Assembly: GCF_001424405.1 (NCBI RefSeq) | Contig: NZ_LMPS01000005.1 | Coordinates: forward strand, 1 to 64,000 | Direction of reading: 5' to 3' | DNA from: Dyadobacter sp. Leaf189 | GTDB taxonomy: Bacteria; Bacteroidota; Bacteroidia; Cytophagales; Spirosomataceae | Length of the DNA stretch: 64,000 bases | In this document: in pieces, positions 45,684 through 51,826 of the stretch | Numbering within the stretch: position 1 is the first letter of the stretch | How the letters are laid out: each line of letters opens with the position of its first letter | Program-made: the position numbers and the translations under genes | Notes under the pieces: model-generated | The model's input: only the letters and a program-made list of their open reading frames with translations | Database searches by the model: none | Told to the model about the DNA's origin: nothing

Positions 45684-46452
45684 AAAGTTATTAGAGAAAT
45701 ATTACGACGGGGAAACCAGTGTGGAGGAGGAGCGGGAGCTTAAAAGGTTCTTCCGCGATGAACAGGTACCGCCTCATTTGAAGAGCCACGCTGCCCAGTT
45801 CGGCTACTTTACCGAAGCAAGCCAGGAGCTTCCCTCGCTTACATTTACCAGCAAGCTGGCTTTGGAAATGGACCCACCCAAACAGGGACCGGTGCGGCGG
45901 TTTGCAGGCTGGCTCGTGAGGATAGCTGCGGGCGTTGCGCTTCTCATTGTTGGTTTCGCGAGCGGCTGGTTTTTTCAGTCTGGCAAGATGAAGGGTAGCA
46001 ACCCGGATCTGGCGGAGAATGGCGACGCGCCGGTGATAGCGATGAAGAATGTGCTTTCGTTCGAGAAAATGAATGTTACCTCGGCAAGCGAGCGGATACA
46101 GGCGGTGAACCAGAGCTACGAGCTTACGAATGTAGACCGGGATATCACGCAGCTGCTGATCAATACCCTCAATTTTGACCCGAATATCAATGTGCGCCTC
46201 GCGGCTTGTCAGGCACTGGTGCATTTTGAAAATGAGCCCGAAGTGAATGAAGCGCTCATCCGCTCCCTGGCTATCCAGACCGACCCGAATATCCAGATCT
46301 CGTTGATCGAGGCGCTGGTGTCGATCAAGGAAAAGCGCGCCAGTGACCAGTTCAGGGAAATTGCTCAGAACCAAAAGGTAATGGAAGTGGTGCGCCTGAG
46401 AGCGGAAGAAGGGTGGAGCGAGCTGAATCAGGTCAATACGCAAAGTTTATAG
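45667..46452 (+). CDS. Putative anti-sigma factor with HEAT-like repeats
   Basis: 261 residues. N-terminal cytoplasmic segment (MKVDIEKLLEKYYDGETSVE), one membrane helix at about 84-103 (IAAGVALLIVGFASGWFF), and a periplasmic part with HEAT-type helices (NINVRLAACQALVHFENEPE; DPNIQISLIEALVSIKEKRA). Overlap with the sigma gene by 17 bp and the membrane topology suggest it holds the sigma factor. The zinc HxxxCxxC motif is absent, as in many Bacteroidota cases. Confidence 0.8.
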   Translation: MKVDIEKLLEKYYDGETSVEEERELKRFFRDEQVPPHLKSHAAQFGYFTEASQELPSLTFTSKLALEMDPPKQGPVRRFAGWLVRIAAGVALLIVGFASGWFFQSGKMKGSNPDLAENGDAPVIAMKNVLSFEKMNVTSASERIQAVNQSYELTNVDRDITQLLINTLNFDPNINVRLAACQALVHFENEPEVNEALIRSLAIQTDPNIQISLIEALVSIKEKRASDQFREIAQNQKVMEVVRLRAEEGWSELNQVNTQSL

Positions 46453-46484
46453 TCGAATTTCAATCCATAATTTTTATCAAAACC

Positions 46485-47273
46485 ATGAAAAATGCACTGT
46501 TATTAGGTGTGGGTGTACTGTATTGCCTTTCCCGGGCAGACGCTCAGAACCTTGAATTCAAAACAAAGCTGGCCAATTCAAAAGAAAAGAAGGTGGTCAT
46601 CGAAATGGCAGCCGCCGATATTAAAATCGAAGGCCACAACAGTGACGAAGTATTTATCGCCGCCTCGTCCGGCTATGAAGCCCCGCCTGACCGAGCAAAG
46701 GGATTGAAGCCATTGTACTATTCTGGCGTAGATAACACGGGTATCGGCTTGTCGGTAGTGACAGAAGGCAATACCTTGAAAGTGGATAAAGTTACCCGCA
46801 AAGACGTCAAGTATACCATTCGCTTGCCGAAACAGGTCGCGGTATTATTCCAGGAAACCAACTGGAGTGGCGGCTCCAATGTGGTGGTTGCTAATATGGA
46901 CGGAGATCTCGAAATCCGAACCAACAATGCGAATATCAATCTTAACAAGGTCACCGGACCTGTTGTCGCAAACAGCACGAGCGGCAATGTAAATGTGGTT
47001 TTTTCCGGTTTAAGCCAAAGCAAGCCGACCGCTATTTCGACGATCAGCGGAGAAATTGACGTTTCGCTTCCGGCCACAGCAAAGTCGAACATGAAGCTGC
47101 GGTCCATCAATGGCGAAATGTATACGGACTTTGACCTGGGCGTGAAGAACGCGAAAGACGGGCTGTCCAGACTGGGCGGAGCGAACAACATCGAAGGCAG
47201 CACCAATGGAGGCGGCGTTGAAGTTCAGCTCAATACGATCAGCAGCAACATATATATCCGTAAACAGAAATAA
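46485..47273 (+). CDS. DUF4097-type secreted protein
   Basis: 262 residues from the ATG at 46485 (MKNALLLGVGVLYCLSRADA, signal peptide). The mature protein is a right-handed beta-solenoid of the DUF4097/head-GIN type: NMDGDLEIRTNNANINLNKV, ANSTSGNVNVVFSGL, STISGEIDVSLP, SINGEMYTDFDL. It is thought to be a cell-envelope or adhesin-like protein. It follows the putative anti-sigma gene by 32 bp and is probably a target of that sigma factor. Confidence 0.85.
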   Translation: MKNALLLGVGVLYCLSRADAQNLEFKTKLANSKEKKVVIEMAAADIKIEGHNSDEVFIAASSGYEAPPDRAKGLKPLYYSGVDNTGIGLSVVTEGNTLKVDKVTRKDVKYTIRLPKQVAVLFQETNWSGGSNVVVANMDGDLEIRTNNANINLNKVTGPVVANSTSGNVNVVFSGLSQSKPTAISTISGEIDVSLPATAKSNMKLRSINGEMYTDFDLGVKNAKDGLSRLGGANNIEGSTNGGGVEVQLNTISSNIYIRKQK

Positions 47274-47285
47274 ACCTGAGCCACC

Positions 47286-47984
47286 ATGAAAAATCTAAAC
47301 CTGATCATTTGCCTGTGCTTCTTTGCTGCTCCGCTTTTGGCGCAGAAGAAAGTAGAAAAAGTACTGCCTTTTAAGACCGGGCAAACTGTTAATCTTGAAC
47401 TGAAATTTGCCGATAGTATCGTGGTGCGTTACTGGGATAAGCAGGAGGCGCTTGTAAAAATGGATATTACCATCAATGGTGGCCGGCTGAATGATGCACT
47501 GCTGATCCGGTCCAGCCAGACAGCCGACGAGGTGAAGTTGAGTACCGATTTTGATGAGCAACTTTTGAAACAAAGCCGTAAGTCGGACTGTCCGGATACC
47601 AAGTCGGGTTACTGGACAGACAAGGACGGCGATGCGCGGTATGTTTGCAAGGAAATCCACTACCACGTTTTCCTGCCGCGCAATGCCCGGCTGAAACTGG
47701 AAACGATAGACGGTAACATTGATATCCAGGATGCGAGCAGCCCGGTACTCGCCAAAACGATCAGCGGATATGTGGATATGAGCTGGCTGGGTTCCAAAGG
47801 GGCGAACGTGGCTATGAAGACCATCACCGGCGAAGTTTATTCAGATCTTGATATTGATTTTAAAACCAAAAAGGACAAAAACCCGATCGTAGGGTACTTG
47901 CTGGAAGGTACCTTTAAAGGAGGTGGGCCCGACGTCAGGCTGGAATCCATCAGTAACAATGTGTATCTGAGACAGAGAAAGTAG
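47286..47984 (+). CDS. DUF4097-type secreted protein (paralogue)
   Basis: 232 residues with signal peptide MKNLNLIICLCFFAAPLLAQ. Shorter relative of its upstream neighbour, same solenoid motifs (LETIDGNIDIQDASSPVLAK; TISGYVDMSWLGSKG; TITGEVYSDLDIDF). It lies 12 bp downstream, in the same operon, and ends before a strong hairpin. It also has an additional pair of Cys (SDCPDTKSGYWTD ... YVCKEI) absent from its neighbour. Confidence 0.85.
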   Translation: MKNLNLIICLCFFAAPLLAQKKVEKVLPFKTGQTVNLELKFADSIVVRYWDKQEALVKMDITINGGRLNDALLIRSSQTADEVKLSTDFDEQLLKQSRKSDCPDTKSGYWTDKDGDARYVCKEIHYHVFLPRNARLKLETIDGNIDIQDASSPVLAKTISGYVDMSWLGSKGANVAMKTITGEVYSDLDIDFKTKKDKNPIVGYLLEGTFKGGGPDVRLESISNNVYLRQRK

Positions 47985-48001
47985 CATTCATTTTTAGCCA
48001 T

Positions 48002-48047
48002 GGAAAGCAGCAATGCCGGAAGATTTATTCCGGCATTGCTGCTTTCC
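48002..48047 (+). terminator. Long perfect hairpin at operon end
   Basis: Twenty-pair perfect stem (48002-48021 with 48028-48047) around a six-base loop GATTTA. There is no long T run after it, so it may be a factor-independent terminator with weak tail or a 3'-end stabiliser. It follows the DUF4097 operon. Confidence 0.7.
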
Positions 48048-48097
48048 AACCTTTTGGCCGAAATGCTGGTCTCATGGTTGTTCCTAACACTTGCAAT

Positions 48098-48478
48098 ATG
48101 AAAAAGCTGGCATCCATCACGTCCCTTTTAATTGTCCTGTTTATCGGATGTAAGTCCGATGATAAGATCACCCCAACTGAACAATGGTCCGAGGGTTGCA
48201 TTTCAATGGTGCCTGACGGAGACAATTACAAGATTGTAGGTGGGTGCTGTTACGAGATTGTTTTTCGTGCTGTGAAATTTCCGGCAGGTGAGAAGCGCTC
48301 CATTACGGCGGTTTACTTCACGGGTACCGGCGCTAAAATGATCAACTATCCTATCAAGCTTCTTATCGAGAAGTCGGCAGACGGAAGCAAGCTGAAAGTT
48401 TCCAATCCGGCACATTCACAAGAGTTCAACTTTACGCGCGTTAAGGCCGCGCTTGCCTGCTTTTGCGTGTGCGACTAA
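48098..48478 (+). CDS. Small lipoprotein, Cys-rich C-terminus
   Basis: 126 residues from the ATG at 48098 (MKKLASITSLLIVLFIGC), a lipoprotein signal with Cys in place for lipidation. The mature part is a small beta domain (GGCCYEIVFRAVKFPAGEKR) ending ACFCVCD. With EGCISM, it has six further Cys (EGC, GGCC, CFCVC), allowing several disulfides. I do not recognise the family. It sits behind the terminator at 48002 and is probably monocistronic. Confidence 0.65.
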   Translation: MKKLASITSLLIVLFIGCKSDDKITPTEQWSEGCISMVPDGDNYKIVGGCCYEIVFRAVKFPAGEKRSITAVYFTGTGAKMINYPIKLLIEKSADGSKLKVSNPAHSQEFNFTRVKAALACFCVCD

Positions 48479-48789
48479 GTCGGCGCTTTGCCAATCGCTT
48501 TGATGTAAAGCCTTAATAACAGACTTTCCGAAGTATTTCGCGTCTCCCCGCTGAGCTGAATCGAGGCGGGCAAAGCTTCATTTAGAATTTACAGTTAACA
48601 GCCACGCTCCGGCTCCGGATAATTGTGCCCCCATGAAGGGGCCGCTACACCCTTGATTTTGGCCGCCTCACCACAAACTCACTCCGCCTTTAATATGAAT
48701 AAAGTATAATTGTAACCGGTTAGTTAGCCGAAAATGTCCATTCAGTGTTGGAAAATTCCTTTAATCAGTAACCACTATAACAAACCCGC
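48479..48789. other. Intergenic region without visible gene
   Basis: 311 bp. No open frame of note. Contains a short GC hairpin (GCCCC 48628-48632 with GGGGC 48639-48643, loop CATGAA). The last 80 bp are AT-rich and probably carry the promoter of the 70-residue ORF at 48790, but no clear TAnnTTTG element is present. Confidence 0.5.
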
Positions 48790-49002
48790 ATGAAAACGCA
48801 GAGTAAGTATCTAGACGAAATTAACAGGCTTCTTGCCGACTATCTTACAGAGATCGAAAAGTCAGATTTGAAACCATTGTCCGCGCAGGTGTACCAGGTT
48901 CAATCCAAGAATTTTGTGAGATGGATTAATGGAGAATTCACGCCGGGAGAAGTGAAAAAATCGAAAAGGCAGGCTAAGGAAAATTCTGACAAAGGTAACT
49001 AG
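48790..49002 (+). CDS. Small hypothetical protein, 70 aa
   Basis: MKTQSKYLDEINRLLADYLT and further to the basic tail KKSKRQAKENSDKGN. It is highly charged, predicted helical, cytosolic, with a positively charged C-terminus that could contact nucleic acid. WINGEFTPGEVK in the middle is reminiscent of phage/HTH joining segments, but nothing certain. It stands alone and ends about 125 bp before a hairpin. Confidence 0.5.
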   Translation: MKTQSKYLDEINRLLADYLTEIEKSDLKPLSAQVYQVQSKNFVRWINGEFTPGEVKKSKRQAKENSDKGN

Positions 49003-49128
49003 CCGCTTCCGACTCCAAACTGGCTTATCTTCCGGGACTTTCCAGAAGCCCTGCATTACAATCCCGCATTAAGTACTCTCGTTCCTCTTCCGATTACAAT
49101 AACTTTTTGGCAGCCGGCCAAATACAAA

Positions 49129-49156
49129 ACACCTTCGCGGCAAAACCGGAAGGTGT
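49129..49156 (+). terminator. Hairpin in 3' region of small ORF
   Basis: ACACCTTC-GCGG ... CCG-GAAGGTGT: arms 49129-49140 and 49146-49156, CAAAA loop, one unpaired G. Little T run follows. It is in the 423 bp region before the sensor kinase gene. Confidence 0.55.
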
Positions 49157-49294
49157 AAGATATACTCAACGTTTATAAACAAATCAATCCGGTTCACATC
49201 AATGCGCCTTTGCGATAGCTTGTATCAGTAACCATTGTCAATACAAGTATAGCACAGCATCTGAACTTTACTCGTGGATTTGGCTAATTTCTTT

Positions 49295-49312
49295 TGTAGA
49301 AATTTCCCTACA
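49295..49312. promoter_or_regulatory. Candidate binding site for the downstream LuxR-type regulator
   Basis: TGTAG (49295-49299), 8-base spacer AAATTTCC, CTACA (49308-49312). The 13-mer AAATTTCTACAAA occurs once here (reverse strand) and again at 50751-50763 ahead of the regulator gene, once only elsewhere in my reading. A -7-like TAGTTTTG is at 49334-49341. It is a candidate operator for an autoregulated two-component system. Confidence 0.4.
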
Positions 49313-49425
49313 TGGCTATTTGTTATTTTTAGCTAGTTTTGGCTGTCTGCATACTTATGTGCATTCTTTTGCCCTCCCTTTGTATATGAATGTTGGTACA
49401 AGGGACGACTATGTAATTTTTGCGC

Positions 49426-50745
49426 ATGAGTTCATCATTTCTGGAATGGCCGGTCCGCAAACAACTAGCTACTGAGGTAAATACGTTAGATCGGGTCCGT
49501 ATACGCGTGCTGGCTTACATCCTTCATTTAAGGATTCTGTCTACCGGCGTTTTGTTGGTTTTCTTTCTCTTACAGGATTACGAGCAGCAGAGTGTCAGGA
49601 TCGCTGTTCTCTTCTGCGTTTCGTTGTTATTCTACATTGCGTTAACCCTGGGATTACACTGGCGTTTAGCCATTCATATAGCCGTCAACGTTTTCCTGTT
49701 CATCCTCTGGACCAACCTGTTCATTGTCGACAAGACGCTGAACCTGGTCACAATACAATATGCCGGTATCGCCAGTGTTTGTGCTTTTTACGGACTGGGT
49801 AACCGCCTCGGGCTCATCTATTCTGCCATCGCGCTGGCTGCATTTGTCCTGTATCTGGCCCTGGGGAATACAGTGGGGGCGGAGATCCCGCTCGGGCCGC
49901 TTGGCTCGGGAAGCTTTGCAGCGGCTCTTTTCCTTGTCAATGATTTCTTCTTCCTGGTACTGATCCATTATTACTTTTTCAGCTCCTTTAATGCGACGAT
50001 GGAAGTGCTGGACGCGCGTACTATTGAATTGACGGAAAATATCGGAAAGCTGGAACAGGCACAGATCAAGCAGCAGGAGGAATTCGTGCATCAGAAGCAT
50101 TTGCTCGCGAGTATTTCTCACGATATCAAAAGTCCGCTTCGTTTTTTGATGACTACAACCGCTCGCCTCGCCAAGAATTATCCCGACCTGCCGACGGTGC
50201 GTGCGATCAGCCAGTCGAGTTACCGGCTTTATAATTTCATGAAAAACCTGCTGGAATACACAGAGTTCAGGTACAAGAATACGGATGTAAACTTTGCTTA
50301 CCTGGATGTGTGTGAACTGGTGGAGCAAAAGCTGGATATTTTTGCTGAACAGGCGGAAAGTCAATGCAATTCACTTGTCAATGCAGTTGAATCAGGTGTA
50401 ATCCTCAAAAGCAACCTGCAACTCGTGGGCATTATCCTGCACAACCTGATCGACAATGCGAACAAGGTTACCTCTCAGGGTCAAATCAAAATTACCTGCG
50501 AAGACCATCGCAACCAGCTGCACCTGATCGTCAGTGATACCGGCCCCGGAATGGATCCTGGGATTATGGAATGGATCAACAGTCCGCACAGGATTCCCGG
50601 TCCGGAACACAATCCGCAGAGCTTCGGAATGGGCTTGCTGATCGTAAAGGAAATCAGCGGGCTGATACGCGCCAAGCTTCTGGCCCAGCCGTTTACTCCC
50701 CGTGGAACTTCGATTCACATCATTTTTTCAAAGAATAATCCTTAG
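49426..50745 (+). CDS. Membrane-bound sensor histidine kinase
   Basis: 439 residues from the ATG at 49426 (MSSSFLEWPVRKQLATEVNT). Six or so membrane helices in residues 25-190 (LRILSTGVLLVFFLLQ; LFYIALTLGLHW; IAVNVFLFILWTNLF; LIYSAIALAAFVLYL), then a coiled coil, HisKA with HQKHLLASISHDIKSPLRFL, and HATPase (LHNLIDNANKV; DTGPGMD; GMGLLIVKEI). Phosphate acceptor His lies in ISHDIKSP. It is followed after 73 bp by a LuxR-type response regulator, its likely partner. Confidence 0.9.
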   Translation: MSSSFLEWPVRKQLATEVNTLDRVRIRVLAYILHLRILSTGVLLVFFLLQDYEQQSVRIAVLFCVSLLFYIALTLGLHWRLAIHIAVNVFLFILWTNLFIVDKTLNLVTIQYAGIASVCAFYGLGNRLGLIYSAIALAAFVLYLALGNTVGAEIPLGPLGSGSFAAALFLVNDFFFLVLIHYYFFSSFNATMEVLDARTIELTENIGKLEQAQIKQQEEFVHQKHLLASISHDIKSPLRFLMTTTARLAKNYPDLPTVRAISQSSYRLYNFMKNLLEYTEFRYKNTDVNFAYLDVCELVEQKLDIFAEQAESQCNSLVNAVESGVILKSNLQLVGIILHNLIDNANKVTSQGQIKITCEDHRNQLHLIVSDTGPGMDPGIMEWINSPHRIPGPEHNPQSFGMGLLIVKEISGLIRAKLLAQPFTPRGTSIHIIFSKNNP

Positions 50746-50818
50746 TCGTTAAATTTCTACAAACATTTCTCATTGCGATGAGTTAACTTTAACTTGGTTT
50801 AAAGCAATTATCTATTTG

Positions 50819-51463
50819 ATGAAAACAATTTTACTTGTTGAAGACCATTCAATTGTGCGAATGGGTGTGAAGCTGCTGATCGAAGATTTTATGACGCAAG
50901 TGTCGATTGTCGAGTCCGGTAGTTTCAATGAAACACTCCGGCACCTGCAAAGCCGGTTCTTTGATCTGGTGATACTGGATATCAAGATACCAGGCGGGGA
51001 AGGATTCAATATGATCGGCAAAATCAGGAGTATTCAAAACAAAGTAAAAATCCTCATTTTCTCATCTCAGGACGAGGAGCTGTATGCCCTGCATTACTAT
51101 AAAGCCGGCGCGAGCGGCTACCTGCCCAAAGACGCGTCCAATGACGAACTTGAAAAAGCAATTACGGCTGTTATGAGCGGCGGTACTTATATCAGTAAGG
51201 TTGTTCAGCATCAGCTGGTAAGCAACAGTATGCTTGAAAAAGACAGTAAACAAAGTCCGCTTGAAATCTTGTCCAACAGGGAGCTTGAAATTATGGATAT
51301 GCTGCTTGTAGGTAAGTGGACAAAAGATATTGCAACTGATCTCAATATCAAGGAAAGTACGGTAAGTACTTATAAGGCAAGGATTTTTGAAAAGCTAAAT
51401 GTTACAAATATTCTTGAATTGTTTAAAAAAGTCGAAATTTACAAAAACAGGAAAGTAGCATAG
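50819..51463 (+). CDS. NarL/LuxR-family response regulator
   Basis: 214 residues from the ATG at 50819 (MKTILLVEDHSIVRMGVKLL). Receiver with Asp54 (LVILDIKIPGGEG), Ser in ILIFSSQDEE, Lys in GYLPKDASNDEL; LuxR HTH at about 148-210 (ILSNRELEIMDMLLVGKWTK, IKESTVSTYKARIFEKLNV). It probably acts with the kinase at 49426 and a shared 13-mer near both starts suggests autoregulation. Confidence 0.92.
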   Translation: MKTILLVEDHSIVRMGVKLLIEDFMTQVSIVESGSFNETLRHLQSRFFDLVILDIKIPGGEGFNMIGKIRSIQNKVKILIFSSQDEELYALHYYKAGASGYLPKDASNDELEKAITAVMSGGTYISKVVQHQLVSNSMLEKDSKQSPLEILSNRELEIMDMLLVGKWTKDIATDLNIKESTVSTYKARIFEKLNVTNILELFKKVEIYKNRKVA

Positions 51464-51523
51464 TGTAGTATTATCTCTTTATAGTCCAATTATCTCTTCT
51501 ATCATCAATAAGTGTTGTTTGAA

Positions 51524-51655
51524 ATGGAAACCTCAATTACCTACGCGAAACCTGCGGAGCTACCATTCTTTGGAACCGTCGTGCTTACCGTACTAACCGG
51601 TTCGTTGCTCTGGATGTCGATCATTTACAGTATCTTCTTCCTTATTGTCAGCTAG
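51524..51655 (+). CDS. Small single-pass membrane protein, 43 aa
   Basis: METSITYAKPAELPFFGTVV, then a continuous hydrophobic helix (LTVLTGSLLWMSIIYSIFFL) and IVS, stop TAG 51653-51655. It has the shape of a bacterial small membrane protein. It begins 60 bp past the regulator stop and is followed by a terminator, so it may be the last gene of that operon. Function unknown. Confidence 0.5.
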   Translation: METSITYAKPAELPFFGTVVLTVLTGSLLWMSIIYSIFFLIVS

Positions 51656-51709
51656 CCGCTCGTTAAAGCAGCTGCGCAACCACATTGCCAGCTGCCTCTG
51701 TTAAAGAAA

Positions 51710-51749
51710 GTTAAAGCCCGGCAGTTGCTTAATCGGCTTAACTTTTTTT
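51710..51749 (+). terminator. Intrinsic terminator
   Basis: GTTAAAGCC (51710-51718) with GGCTTAAC (51735-51742), one bulged A, then T7 at 51743-51749. It ends the kinase/regulator/small-protein transcript. Confidence 0.75.
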
Positions 51750-51782
51750 AAGAAACCCGGTACACACCCGCAGAAATGCATT

Positions 51783-51823
51783 GAATAGTTTTGGCCCATC
51801 TTCTAATCCGGCCAAAACTATTC
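51783..51823 (+). promoter_or_regulatory. Hairpin covering the ribosome-binding region of the DUF2723 gene
   Basis: Fourteen perfect pairs: GAATAGTTTTGGCC (51783-51796) with GGCCAAAACTATTC (51810-51823), 13-base loop. It ends 3 bp before the ATG at 51827. Formed on the mRNA it would hide the entry site of the ribosome; alternatively it is a DNA operator dyad. It is unlikely to be the upstream terminator because one already exists at 51710-51749. Confidence 0.6.
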
Positions 51824-51826
51824 GCG

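Noticed and set aside
48628..48643. Short GCCCC/GGGGC hairpin
   Set aside because: Five pairs only, no T run, no neighbouring gene end; likely chance.
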